From assembly GCF_000172415.1 (NCBI RefSeq), contig NZ_ABLD01000001.1, positions 609,943 through 673,942 on the forward strand: 64,000 bases of DNA, written 5' to 3'. The position numbers were made by a program, and so were the translations under genes. The notes under the pieces were generated by a model. That model was not told the origin of the DNA. It worked only from the letters and a program-made list of their open reading frames with translations, and made no database searches. Below, piece by piece: positions 35,444 to 44,405 of the stretch (positions within the stretch are counted from its first letter, which is position 1; each line of letters starts with the position of its first letter). Origin of the DNA: Paraburkholderia graminis C4D1M (GTDB lineage: Bacteria > Pseudomonadota > Gammaproteobacteria > Burkholderiales > Burkholderiaceae).

Positions 35444-37299
35444 GACGCCTCCCGTTGTGTTGCTGCGCCGGCGGCTGCATCGCCTTGCGCGGTGCCGGCA
35501 TAAATGGTTCTGACGAGTTCCGAGTTGACCACTTCGTCGAAATTGCCTTGCATCACGATGCGCCCCTGATGCAGCACCACGATACGCGTGGCGATGCCCG
35601 CGACGAAATCCAGGTCGTGCTCGACCAGCAGGCAACACAGCTTGTACCGGTGAGCGAGCGTCGCAAGCACGTTGCCGATCTGCGTGCGCTCGGTTTTCGT
35701 GAGGCCCGCGGTCGGCTCGTCCAGCAGCACGATGCGCGGTTCGAGCGCGAGCACCATCGCGAGTTCGAGCGCCTGCTGTTCGCCGTGCGAGAGGTCTTTC
35801 GCGACGGCGCCGAGCTTGCGTTCGAGGTTCGTCGCGCGAATCACTTCGAGCGCATACGGCGGCAATGCGAGCGTGGCCGAGCGCCGCACGAGCGACGGCC
35901 GCTCGATCAGCGTGCCCGCAATGCGCAGACATTGCGCGACGGTCAGCGTTTCGAAGATGTTGGCGTTCTGAAACTTGCGGCCGAGGCCAAAGCGCACGCA
36001 ACGGTCGGGCGGCAATTGCCGGATATCGTTGCCGCACAACATGACCGTGCCGGCCGAGCGTTCCGCGCCGTCGCTCATGCAGCGCATCAGCGTCGTCTTG
36101 CCCGCGCCGTTCGGACCGATGAGGCCGACGAGTTCACCCGCCTGCGCGTCGAGGTCGATGCCTTGCAGCACCTTCAGACTGCCGAAATGACGCGCGACGC
36201 CGCTCATGCGCAGCGCGGGCGCGGCGGCATGAAGCGCGTCGCCGTCGCGTACCGGCCGCTCGATCAGCTCCGGTTCGCGCGTCTCGCCCGCGAGATGGCG
36301 CAGCGGCTTCACGAGCAGCGGCACGAGACCTTGCGGCAACAACACGATCACCGCGACGAACGCGGCGCCCAATATCAGTTGCCACGCGAACGGCATGATG
36401 CCGCTCAGATACGACGTGCCCACGTTGATCAGCAGCGCGCCGATCACCGGACCCCACAACGTGCCGCGTCCGCCGAGCGCGACCCAGATGATCAGTTGCG
36501 TGCCGAGCACGAAGCCGGTCAGTTCGGGCGCGACCACGCCGCTGAACGAGCCATAGCCGAAACCGGCGAGTCCCGCGACCGCGGCGGTCGCGACGAGCAG
36601 CCCGATCTTCACGAGCGACGTGTTGATGCCGAGATACAGGCAGCGCGATTCGTTGTCGCGAATCGCCGCGAGCACGCGCCCGCCGTCGCTGCGCACGAAG
36701 ACCCACGCGAGTCCCACGACGACCGCGAGCGCCGCGCCTGCGATCCAGTACCACGCTTCGAGCGAGAGATCGAAGGTCTGATAGCCGGTCAGCCCCGAGC
36801 TCGATCCGGTCCACTCTCCGCCGGACAGCAGCAACTGACTCAGCACGATGGGCAGCACGAGCGACATGACCGTTGCGAAGAACGGCGAAGCGCCGCGATA
36901 GAACGACAGCCAGCCGAGCAGGGCGGCGACGCCGGCCGTCACGGCAAGCGTGGCCGCGAGCGCGAGCAGCACGTATGCCGTCGAAAAGCCGCCATGCGTG
37001 AACACCAGACCGGCTGCATACGCGCCGAGTCCGAAGAAGGCCGACTGGCCGAACGTCAGATAGCCGGTGTAGCCCCACAAAATATCGACCGTCACCGCGA
37101 CGATCGAGAAGAAGAACGCCTGAATCAGCACGTTCAGCAGATACGAGCCGAACAGGAACGGTCCCGCTGCGATCAACAGAATGCCGAGCACGCCGATCAT
37201 CGCAAGACCGCGCAACGATTTTTGCTGCGTACCTAAGCGCTTGCTGCCCGGCGACGAGTCGCGCCCGGCATGATCCAGCGACGCGTTGACTTTAGCCAT
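35440..37299 (-). CDS. Permease-ATPase fusion of a Liv-type ABC importer (LivM-LivG)
   Basis: Fusion protein of 619 residues. Residues about 30-345 are a LivM-like permease with about ten membrane helices (WGYTGYLTFGQSAFFGLGAYA). Residues about 375-619 are a LivG-like ATPase (Walker A GPNGAGKTT, signature LSHGEQQALELA, Walker B IVLLDEPTAGL). Such fusions occur in other proteobacteria. It starts eight bases inside the previous permease gene and ends overlapping the LivF-like gene, so translation is coupled through the transporter genes. Confidence 0.93.
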   Translation of the reverse strand: MAKVNASLDHAGRDSSPGSKRLGTQQKSLRGLAMIGVLGILLIAAGPFLFGSYLLNVLIQAFFFSIVAVTVDILWGYTGYLTFGQSAFFGLGAYAAGLVFTHGGFSTAYVLLALAATLAVTAGVAALLGWLSFYRGASPFFATVMSLVLPIVLSQLLLSGGEWTGSSSGLTGYQTFDLSLEAWYWIAGAALAVVVGLAWVFVRSDGGRVLAAIRDNESRCLYLGINTSLVKIGLLVATAAVAGLAGFGYGSFSGVVAPELTGFVLGTQLIIWVALGGRGTLWGPVIGALLINVGTSYLSGIMPFAWQLILGAAFVAVIVLLPQGLVPLLVKPLRHLAGETREPELIERPVRDGDALHAAAPALRMSGVARHFGSLKVLQGIDLDAQAGELVGLIGPNGAGKTTLMRCMSDGAERSAGTVMLCGNDIRQLPPDRCVRFGLGRKFQNANIFETLTVAQCLRIAGTLIERPSLVRRSATLALPPYALEVIRATNLERKLGAVAKDLSHGEQQALELAMVLALEPRIVLLDEPTAGLTKTERTQIGNVLATLAHRYKLCCLLVEHDLDFVAGIATRIVVLHQGRIVMQGNFDEVVNSELVRTIYAGTAQGDAAAGAATQREAS

Positions 37300-38125
37300 G
37301 AGAGAACCCCCGCGGACGGATGCGCAGCGTGAGCGCGGCCAGCACGGCGATGGTCAGCCCGCCGAGCACCGGGCTCACGAAGGTGCTGACGAGCACCTGG
37401 CAGGCGCCGAATACGAAGCAGGTGACGAGCAGGCTCAGCATCGAATGCCCGGACACCATCACGAGCATGAAGGCACTGACGAGCCACGGCAGACCCATGT
37501 CGGGATCGACGCTCGATAACGGCGTGATGAGCACGCCGGCGAGCGAACCGAAGGCCGCGCCGAGGCTGAACGTGATAAAGCGGATACGTCCCGAGTGAAT
37601 GCCGAGCCCGCGCGCGAGGTCTTCGTTCATGATGACCGCGCGTGTCTTCACGCCGAAGCGCGTGCCGGTCAGCAGCGCGGTCATGATCGCGCAGATGCCG
37701 AGCGCAACCGGAATCAGCACGAGGCGGTAGGCGGAATAGTCGGTGCCCGCAATCGACACCACGCCCTTGAGCGGCGTTTCGACGAACTGCACTTCGCGGC
37801 CGAACACCATCACGATGATTTGCCCGATCACGATGCCGAGGCCCCACGTCGCGAGAATCGCATCGAGCGGACGCTTGTACAGGGGCCGCACGATGATCAG
37901 CTCGACCAGCATGCCGACCACGATGCCGACGACGATCGCAAGCGGCACGCCGAGCCACGGGTTGAGCTTCAATTGCGTGACGACGAAGCTCGCGTAAGCG
38001 CCCATCGTCAGCAACGCGCCGTGCGCGAAGTTGACGATCTTCATCACGCCGAAGATCACCATCAGGCCGGCCGTCACGATGAACAGCACGGCTGTGGTGG
38101 TGAGAATGTCTAATGCGAGAACCAT
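37292..38125 (-). CDS. Liv-type ABC transporter permease (LivH-like)
   Basis: Permease of 277 residues from MVLALDILTTTAVLFIV, with GGAGA before the ATG; eight residues further upstream are also open. The family region KIVNFAHGALLTMGAYASF is present, with about eight membrane helices. It is cotranscribed with the binding-protein gene 67 bp upstream. Confidence 0.93.
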   Translation of the reverse strand: MVLALDILTTTAVLFIVTAGLMVIFGVMKIVNFAHGALLTMGAYASFVVTQLKLNPWLGVPLAIVVGIVVGMLVELIIVRPLYKRPLDAILATWGLGIVIGQIIVMVFGREVQFVETPLKGVVSIAGTDYSAYRLVLIPVALGICAIMTALLTGTRFGVKTRAVIMNEDLARGLGIHSGRIRFITFSLGAAFGSLAGVLITPLSSVDPDMGLPWLVSAFMLVMVSGHSMLSLLVTCFVFGACQVLVSTFVSPVLGGLTIAVLAALTLRIRPRGFSHG

Positions 38126-38192
38126 GGTTGTCTCCAGTCGCATCCGCACGGCGAGCCGCGCGCTCAGGCGGATGCCTTGTTGCCGGTAGCGC

Positions 38193-39362
38193 CTACTTGA
38201 TGTTCGGGCACTGCGCGCCCGGATCGACGTCCGGGAAAGTCTGCAGGATCTTCACCGAGCCGTCCGACTGGATCTGGCCGAGACGCATCGCGAGCGGCGT
38301 ATGCCGGCTCTTGACCATTTCGATCTGACCGCGCGGACCATCGAACGATACCTGATCGAGCGTCTTGATGACCTTGCCCGGATCGGCGGAACCGGCTTTT
38401 TCGACCGCGGCCTTGTAGAGGAAAAACGCCTCGTACTGCGGCTCGGAGAGTTCGTTCGGCGTCTTCATGTCCTTGCCGAAGCGCTTGTCCATCGACGCGA
38501 GAAACTTCTTGTTCGCCGAGGTATCGATACTCGTCAGATACGAGCCCGACATGTAGATGCCGGTCGCCACGTCGCCCATGCTTTTCGCGGTGCCTTCGTC
38601 GATCGCGAGATTGCCGTACGGCAGCGTGAGGCCCGAGCCCTTCAACTGTTTCGCGAGCGCGACGTTGGGCGCGCCGCCCGCGGTCGCGCTGATCAGCGCG
38701 TCGGGGTGCGCCGCGCGGATCTTCGAAAGGATCGGCGTCCAGTCGGTGCCGTCGGTCGGCAGATATTCCTCGCCGACGACCTTGCCGCCGTGCGCCTCGA
38801 TGTACTTGCGCGTGAACTGCAGCATGCCGCGGCCAAACGCGTAGTCGTTGCCGACCAGATAGAAGGTCTTCGCGCTCTTCGCCTTCGCGAAGTAGTCGAC
38901 CACCGGCGCGACCTGCTGCTCCGGCACCCAGCCGTTCACATACATCCACGGATTGCACGAGCGGCCTTCATAGAACGACGTGTAGATGAACGGCTTCTTG
39001 CCGCGCGCGACGATCGGCAGCGCGGCATTGCGCGCGGCGCTGGTTTCCATCGAGATGATCGCGTCGACGTTCTTCTGGAAGACGAGCGTGTCGTACGCCT
39101 TCTGCGCGCCGACCGCGCCGGAGGCGTCGTCGGCGATCTCGAGTTGCACCGGCCGGCCGAGAATGCCGCCCGTTGCGTTGATTTCATCGACGGCGAGTTG
39201 CGACGCCTGCACCACTGCGGGCGCGACCACGCTGTTCGCGCCGGACAGTCCGACCGCGACGCCGATGCGGATCGGCTCCGCGGCGAACACGTTCGCGCAG
39301 GTTCCCGCGCCGGCCATTGCCGCGACCGCGGCAACCAGGAAGAGTTTAGTGAACGGTCTCAT
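38193..39362 (-). CDS. Periplasmic amide/amino-acid-type ABC substrate-binding protein
   Basis: Binding protein of 389 residues with a Sec signal peptide (MRPFTKLFLVAAVAAMAG to VFAAE, about 26 residues) and AAGGAC before the ATG. The type I periplasmic binding fold starts IRIGVAVGLSGANSVVAP. It captures the substrate for the Liv-type importer. Amides, short peptides or urea-like compounds are likely from the neighbouring hydrolases and AmiC/AmiR. Confidence 0.92.
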   Translation of the reverse strand: MRPFTKLFLVAAVAAMAGAGTCANVFAAEPIRIGVAVGLSGANSVVAPAVVQASQLAVDEINATGGILGRPVQLEIADDASGAVGAQKAYDTLVFQKNVDAIISMETSAARNAALPIVARGKKPFIYTSFYEGRSCNPWMYVNGWVPEQQVAPVVDYFAKAKSAKTFYLVGNDYAFGRGMLQFTRKYIEAHGGKVVGEEYLPTDGTDWTPILSKIRAAHPDALISATAGGAPNVALAKQLKGSGLTLPYGNLAIDEGTAKSMGDVATGIYMSGSYLTSIDTSANKKFLASMDKRFGKDMKTPNELSEPQYEAFFLYKAAVEKAGSADPGKVIKTLDQVSFDGPRGQIEMVKSRHTPLAMRLGQIQSDGSVKILQTFPDVDPGAQCPNIK

Positions 39363-39419
39363 GATGTCCTTCGCAGTGGTGGTGAGTAGAGTAGGGGAGT
39401 TGCACGAATACGGCATGCT

Positions 39420-40310
39420 TCATGTCTGAAAAGAAGGCCAGCGCGCGCCCAGCATCGGGTCGTACACGTCCGCGCGGCGATCGCGCAGGACGTGATTGAA
39501 AGCGTTCAGCGTGCGCGCGGCGCGAGTGCGTTTGACGTCGATCGTCGCGTAGAGCACTTCTTCGCGGTCGACGCTCGCGGGCCCCGCGAGCGGCCAGCCG
39601 TCGCCGCCCACGATCAGGCTCTGACCGATGAACAGTTGCCCGCGCTCGGTGCCGATGCGGTTCGCGCACGCGATCGCCATGCCGTTGCTGTGCGCGGCGG
39701 CCATCGTGAGTGTCGCCGCCATCGCCGAGCGGTCGTCGGGCTGCGAGGGCATCGGCACCCAGTTGGTCGGCACGCATACGATGTCCGCGCCTTGCATCGC
39801 CGCGAGCCGGTAGGTCTCCGGAAACCAGCCGTCGTAGCAGATCGCAATCGCAATGCGCCCGAGCGGTGTGCCGAACACGGGCACGCCGCGATCGCCCGGC
39901 TCGAAGAAGCGGTTTTCGTTATTCCACAGATGCAGCTTGCGATAAATACCGATGTGGCCGGAAGGACCGGTGAAGAGCGCCGAGTTATAAAGACGCTTGC
40001 CCGCGCGTTCGGCGATGCCGGTGACAATATGAACGCCGAGGCGCTGCGCGGTCTCGGCGAAGAGTTGGGACGTCTCGCCATCGGGCAAGCCTTCGGCAAG
40101 CGAGAACGCTTCGTCGCGGTCCGCGAACACGTAACCGGTCGTCGCCAGCTCGGGCAATACGACGAGCGATGCACCGTTACCCGCGGCGGTTTCCACATGC
40201 CGGATCAGCCGCGCCACGTTGGCGCGCTTGGCACCGATGTGCGGCTCCATCTGCACGCACGCGATGACGAGTTCCTCTGAGCCGGGCTTTGCGAGGTCGT
40301 AGTGCGACAT
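39420..40310 (-). CDS. Nitrilase-superfamily carbon-nitrogen hydrolase
   Basis: Hydrolase of 296 residues with the full catalytic set Glu54 (VLPELATTG), Lys125 (YRKLHLW) and Cys158 (ICYDGWFPE). It is the first gene after the regulated leader and is thus likely the main induced enzyme. Superfamily members hydrolyse amides, nitriles or carbamoyl groups; the length and motifs resemble aliphatic amidase/omega-amidase-like branches rather than classical nitrilase. Substrate unknown. Confidence 0.9.
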   Translation of the reverse strand: MSHYDLAKPGSEELVIACVQMEPHIGAKRANVARLIRHVETAAGNGASLVVLPELATTGYVFADRDEAFSLAEGLPDGETSQLFAETAQRLGVHIVTGIAERAGKRLYNSALFTGPSGHIGIYRKLHLWNNENRFFEPGDRGVPVFGTPLGRIAIAICYDGWFPETYRLAAMQGADIVCVPTNWVPMPSQPDDRSAMAATLTMAAAHSNGMAIACANRIGTERGQLFIGQSLIVGGDGWPLAGPASVDREEVLYATIDVKRTRAARTLNAFNHVLRDRRADVYDPMLGARWPSFQT

Positions 40311-40328
40311 TGCTGTTTTCGTCTCCCA

Positions 40329-40376
40329 AAACAAAAAGCCCCCTGACCAGCGTTGAAAACGCAAGGTTAGGGGGCT
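40329..40376 (-). terminator. Intrinsic terminator in the amide-operon leader
   Basis: On the minus strand AGCCCCCT (40376-40369) and AGGGGGCT (40344-40337) form an 8-bp GC stem enclosing a smaller hairpin (GCGTT/AACGC), followed at once by TTTTTG TTTT. It lies 19 bases before the first start codon, so it would switch the whole operon off unless readthrough is induced. Confidence 0.9.
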
Positions 40377-40432
40377 GCATAGCCTTCCATGTGTAGCACG
40401 GCAACGTTGCCGTGTGCCGCCACAAGATTCAT
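40329..40432 (-). promoter_or_regulatory. Antitermination leader (ANTAR-type candidate) of the amide operon
   Basis: The minus-strand leader holds, in order, hairpin 1 (40414-40397; stem CACGGC/GCCGTG, hexaloop AACGTT with A1 and G4), hairpin 2 (40384-40373; stem GGC/GCC, six-base loop UAUGCA), and an intrinsic terminator (40376-40329). Hairpin 2 uses bases of the terminator 5' arm, so the two exclude each other. ANTAR proteins bind paired hexaloop hairpins with A1 and G4; hairpin 1 fits, hairpin 2 has U at position 1. A 21-codon reading frame (40432-40367) also crosses this leader but has no ribosome site. Confidence 0.65.
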
Positions 40433-40450
40433 GGCGACAGACTGGGAACG

Positions 40451-40479
40451 AATTTATGAAATCAAATTTCCCATGTCAA
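40451..40479 (-). promoter_or_regulatory. Sigma-70 promoter of the amide operon
   Basis: On the minus strand TTGACA (40479-40474), a 17-base spacer and TAAATT (40456-40451), a near-perfect sigma-70 promoter. Transcription should begin about 40444, giving a ~135-base leader before the first gene. Confidence 0.85.
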
Positions 40480-40547
40480 GCACTTAGGACGGTTATAGGG
40501 AAAGCACTTGTTTTGCTGCTTGCCGGTCGCCGTTTGCCATGCCGGCT

Positions 40548-42977
40548 TTACAGCAACTCCTGGTAGTACGGCGAATTCGGCGGCAGTGTCCCGCCCTGAC
40601 GCCGCACGAACTGCTGCACGCCATGAGTCGCCGACGCCAGCGCGCCGCTCGCGAAGCCGCCCTCGAACGTCAGTTCCTCGCCGATCGCGATCGCACCGTC
40701 ACTCATGCGCAGCAGCGCGGCATACAGCGTGCGCGTGTTGTCGAGCTGGTCCGGTCCGTCCATCTTGAACGCGCCCCACTGATGACGCTCCAGGCCCCAG
40801 TGCGTATACGCGATGCCCTCGCGGCTCTGCTCGACGACGTCGGCGAGATCCGCGAGCTTCTTATGCGACGGATTCTCCGGATCGCGCGAGGCCACGTTTC
40901 GAAGCGTCTGGATAAACAGGTCCATCTGCTCGCGGCCCGTCATGCCGGCGACTTTCGTCGAGTTGTCGCCGAGCGTATAGCTTGGATAAACCACGGCGCC
41001 GCCGTCGCGGGCAGGCACCACGTACGACTGCTGAAATAGTTCGTCCGCCTGAACATTGCCCGGCAGTTGGCGGTCTTCCAGCAGATCCGCGGCGATCTTC
41101 ACGGCCATCTTGGTGGCGGGCACCACGCGAGCGTCCTTGACGGCAGCGGCGAAATCGTCCGGCAGCAGCGGCTCGGAACCTTCCTGCGGACCGGTCAGGC
41201 CAAGACGCACGGCCTCGCGCGGACCGCCGGCAAAAAATAGTTCGTCGTACTCGGCGGTTTTCGTTTCCTTGCTCGTCTTGTCGAGCCACGTCACCTGGTA
41301 CTTTCCGTCCACCTTCTTGATGCTCGTAACTTCGGCGTTGAGCTGGATCGCGTTCTGCTCGGCAAGCGAAACGGCTCCTTCGGGCAAGTCGTCGCTATCT
41401 TCGATCACCTTGTAGAGCGGGGCATCGGCGCCGTCGACGAGCGCGACGTGATCCTCCAGACGCTCGTCCGCGAGAAAACGGAATTCCTCCAGAAAGCCCG
41501 TGCTGAAGTAGCCCGAATAGCCGCCCACGCCGATGCCCGTCGCGCCGAACGTGCGCCATTCGTCCTTGTTCCAGGTGATGCCTTTTTCCTTCAGCAGCTC
41601 TTTGAGGCCGGACTGGAACGTGTGGCTGTCGAATTTCTGCTTGGCGTCGTCGCAAAGCTCGCGAAAGCGCGCGGTATCGCCTGCGTCGCGGGCTTCGCGG
41701 ATCGGCGCGAGCAGCGGCTCGGTCATCGAACGCATGACGTCTTCCGCGACCTTGCGCATCGTCGCGTTCTCCGGCGCCTCGCCGGGCTGCGCTTCATACA
41801 CTTTGCCGCCGATAAGATACGACGTCTGCACCGAACTCGAATTCGGAAACGGCACATGCTCCAGGCCGTAGTGTTCGGCGAGGCTCCAGTAGAAGTTGCC
41901 GCGCGTCGTGTGAAAGCGCATGCCGCCCGGATGATAGGGCGTGGGATCGTCTTCCCAGCGTCCCGACGCAATCCGTCCGCCGATGTGATCCGCCTGTTCG
42001 AGCACGACCGGCTTCACGCCGATGCGGTTCAACGCGTCCGCCGCCATGATGCCGGCCGGGCCCGCACCGACCACGCAGACCTTGAGGTTCTCCGCGACGC
42101 CTTCTGGCAGCGTGCCCACCTGGCGGTTGTTGTCCCACCAGAAACCGGTGTAGTCGTACATGTGATCGAGCGGCATGGTCATGCGCAGATCGGTGAAGCG
42201 GTCCTTCAGAAGCGCTTTGAGATCGGCGTCGTCGCCTGCGGCTTGCATCGGCATGTCGAGCTTCTGACGCGCCTCCGGCGTGCACGAATTGAGCAGCCGC
42301 GCGGCGGTTTCGGGCTTCATGAAAACGGCCGTATGCTCGAGCCAGTCGCGAACCGGCGTGCGCGGCAGATCGTTCGAAGCCTGGCGCGCCGTATCGCCGA
42401 GAAGGTCCGCTTGCCGCGTGCCGAGCGCTTCGAGCACGTCGCCTTGCTCGGCTTCGCAGAGCGCGTGCCATTGCAGCGTCGTCTCTAAGTGCAGTTGCTC
42501 GCGCTTCGGTCCTTCCTCCATGCTGGCGAGCAGCGTCAGATTTTTACTGACCGCGGGGCCAAGCTTGTTGCGATCGCGCGGCCAGTCGCCCGCCGGCTCC
42601 TTGAAATAACGTCCGACCGTCTGCGGCGTCAGCCGCGGCAGCGCGCGTCCGAGCATCGAAAGCGAGCCATCGCGAGCGAGCGCGCCGCAGTTCTCCGGCG
42701 TCAGATAGTCGCGCATGGAGATCCTGGCGGGCCATTCTTTACTCTGCGCCGGCGCGGCTGTGTCGGTCTTCGATGCCGGCAGCGCCTGGCGCGGGCGTGC
42801 CGACGGCGCGGGCTCGCCGGAACCTTCGGGGCCTCGCGCTCTGGCAGTCGGAAGGCTGGGCGAGAGCGGTTGCGGTGTAGCCGACGGCGTGGCCGGCTCC
42901 TCGGCGGGAATTCCGCCGGGCGGCGGCAGGTGCGGGTTGTGGCCGGATGCGGAGGAACCTGGTTCGATCTGAGGCAT
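40548..42977 (-). CDS. Tryptophan 2-monooxygenase-like flavin amine oxidase with N-terminal extension, T3SS co-regulated
   Basis: FAD enzyme of 809 residues. Residues 1-78 are Pro/Ser/Ala-rich and disordered-looking, 79-265 are helical and unassigned, and the amine-oxidase domain starts near 266 (PLDHMYDYTGFW). The dinucleotide motif is GAGPAG (304-309), followed by QADHIGGRIASG and the GGMRF motif of tryptophan monooxygenases/L-amino-acid oxidases; FAD-binding EGGFASGALASA lies near the end. IaaM enzymes turn tryptophan into indole-3-acetamide, the first step to auxin. Classic Pseudomonas IaaM is about 557 residues, so the ~250-residue extension is notable. A perfect hrp promoter lies 319-379 bp upstream; secretion by the T3SS is possible but unproven. 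Confidence 0.75.
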   Translation of the reverse strand: MPQIEPGSSASGHNPHLPPPGGIPAEEPATPSATPQPLSPSLPTARARGPEGSGEPAPSARPRQALPASKTDTAAPAQSKEWPARISMRDYLTPENCGALARDGSLSMLGRALPRLTPQTVGRYFKEPAGDWPRDRNKLGPAVSKNLTLLASMEEGPKREQLHLETTLQWHALCEAEQGDVLEALGTRQADLLGDTARQASNDLPRTPVRDWLEHTAVFMKPETAARLLNSCTPEARQKLDMPMQAAGDDADLKALLKDRFTDLRMTMPLDHMYDYTGFWWDNNRQVGTLPEGVAENLKVCVVGAGPAGIMAADALNRIGVKPVVLEQADHIGGRIASGRWEDDPTPYHPGGMRFHTTRGNFYWSLAEHYGLEHVPFPNSSSVQTSYLIGGKVYEAQPGEAPENATMRKVAEDVMRSMTEPLLAPIREARDAGDTARFRELCDDAKQKFDSHTFQSGLKELLKEKGITWNKDEWRTFGATGIGVGGYSGYFSTGFLEEFRFLADERLEDHVALVDGADAPLYKVIEDSDDLPEGAVSLAEQNAIQLNAEVTSIKKVDGKYQVTWLDKTSKETKTAEYDELFFAGGPREAVRLGLTGPQEGSEPLLPDDFAAAVKDARVVPATKMAVKIAADLLEDRQLPGNVQADELFQQSYVVPARDGGAVVYPSYTLGDNSTKVAGMTGREQMDLFIQTLRNVASRDPENPSHKKLADLADVVEQSREGIAYTHWGLERHQWGAFKMDGPDQLDNTRTLYAALLRMSDGAIAIGEELTFEGGFASGALASATHGVQQFVRRQGGTLPPNSPYYQELL

Positions 42978-43620
42978 GTCGTATTTCCCTGGTTAAGTTG
43001 TCTCTATGTCGTGACCGCGTGAACCGGATCGCTGTGCAGCGAGTGCGAGTGTTAGTGCGGGCACGGGCCGCCGGCGGCGTGCAATGGATGAAGGGCGAGC
43101 GGCAATGCATGCAGTGCGTCGAGGCGATAGAGCCGGTCAGCCGGATTCGGCGGCCGATGAGCGGTCGGCTTGCTGATCGCTTGCTAGTCGTCTGGTGCCT
43201 GCTTACTGCCGCTCATCGCGCGTCTGCGAGCACTTGGCAGCCGCACACACGCCGGCGACGGCAGCGTCGCTGCGCGAACGTTGATGCCGCTAGGAAAGGT
43301 ACTATCGCGCGCGCCGTCCGCCCGCAGCGAAGCGAATCGCGTGACGGAGAAACGAACAGGGAAGGGAGAGTTGTCAGCGCTTGCAATGCGGGGCGATGCG
43401 CCAGAACGTATTAGTCATTCCGACGATGAGCGCATTAAACGCAACGCCAAAGGCTTGCGTGATCCAGGCCGCGACAAGATCAGCGTGGCGTTTCAGAGTG
43501 TCGGACTATTGCCGCGTCAGACGATGTTCGACACTACGGCATATGCGCTGAGTTGCAGGGCGAGAGTGAGCCGCAGGTCTATGCGACGAATCGCCCATAG
43601 GCCATATCCGCGATACACGC
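42978..43620. other. Intergenic region carrying the promoter of the tryptophan-monooxygenase-like gene
   Basis: 643 bp without a credible gene. It contains a hrp_II promoter (43296-43356), implying an unusually long leader of about 310 bases before 42977. No terminator was recognised toward the IclR gene. Confidence 0.6.
43296..43356 (-). promoter_or_regulatory. hrp_II/PIP-box promoter upstream of the tryptophan-monooxygenase-like gene
   Basis: Minus strand: TTCGT (43356-43352), 15 bases, TTCGC (43336-43332), exactly 30 bases, TACCTT (43301-43296), again a perfect consensus. The next gene in this direction is at 42977. Confidence 0.85.
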
Positions 43621-44394
43621 TCACGCTTTTTGCGTTTCACCCGGCAGCGCGAAATCGAACTGCGCGGCGAGCGCGATGCCATACGCGAAGAGGCGATGAT
43701 CGCCGCCAAGCGCAGCCGTCGCCCGCGCTGCCGAGGTCAGCAACAGATTGCACGCGGCTCGCATCTTGTCGCTGGCGCCGAGGCGATCTTTCGGACCCGA
43801 CAACGTCAACGCGCCCGCGAGTTCGCTGTTCGGCCCGAAGACCGGAACCGACACGGCGGCCGTGTCGGGGTCGCGCTCGCCGTAGGACAACGCCCACAAT
43901 CTTTCGCGCACTGCATCGTGAGTGGCTCGGGACGGCTTTGAAAATGCGATGAGTATTTTCCCCGACGCGCCGCGATCGATCGGAAAACGCTCGCCTTCAC
44001 GAATCGACACGCGCACCGAACGCGGCGGCTCGACGCGATGCAAGACCACGCGATATTCGCCCTGCCTGACGTAGAACGACGACGTCTCGCCCGAATCGTC
44101 CGAAAGCTGCCGCAATACCGGCTCGATCACCTCGCGGATGTGAAACGACTCCTGGAATATTTGCGCCAGCCGAAGCGGCTCGGGGCCGATCGAATAGTTA
44201 CCGTCAAGCCTTCGGATAAAGCCGCCGCGTTCGAGCGAACTCAGCAATCGAAGAATCGTGCTTTTGTAGAAGCCCGTTCGCCGGGCAATTTCGGCGAGCG
44301 AAAGCGCGCGTTCGCCCGGCTGGAACACGCCGAGAATGGCGAAGGCCCGGTCTAGTGCTGCTACGCCACCTTTGTCTGCATCGTCCGCTTGCAT
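43621..44394 (-). CDS. IclR-family transcriptional regulator
   Basis: Regulator of 257 residues from ATG 44394 (MQADDADKGGVAALDRAF). Winged helix-turn-helix about 15-75 (LSLAEIARRTGFYKSTILRLLSSLE) and a GAF-like IclR effector domain about 90-255 (RVSIREGERFPIDRGASGKILIAF). It is divergent from a catabolic operon, and TTCTG-N5-CAGAA-type repeats in the gap are its likely operators. The effector is probably a substrate or intermediate of that operon. Confidence 0.9.
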   Translation of the reverse strand: MQADDADKGGVAALDRAFAILGVFQPGERALSLAEIARRTGFYKSTILRLLSSLERGGFIRRLDGNYSIGPEPLRLAQIFQESFHIREVIEPVLRQLSDDSGETSSFYVRQGEYRVVLHRVEPPRSVRVSIREGERFPIDRGASGKILIAFSKPSRATHDAVRERLWALSYGERDPDTAAVSVPVFGPNSELAGALTLSGPKDRLGASDKMRAACNLLLTSAARATAALGGDHRLFAYGIALAAQFDFALPGETQKA

Positions 44395-44405
44395 CTGGAA
44401 TACCG

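Noticed and set aside
35407..37236. 609-codon plus-strand open frame opposite the permease-ATPase fusion
   Set aside because: Shadow of the ABC transporter fusion; His/Arg/Gln-rich nonsense composition.
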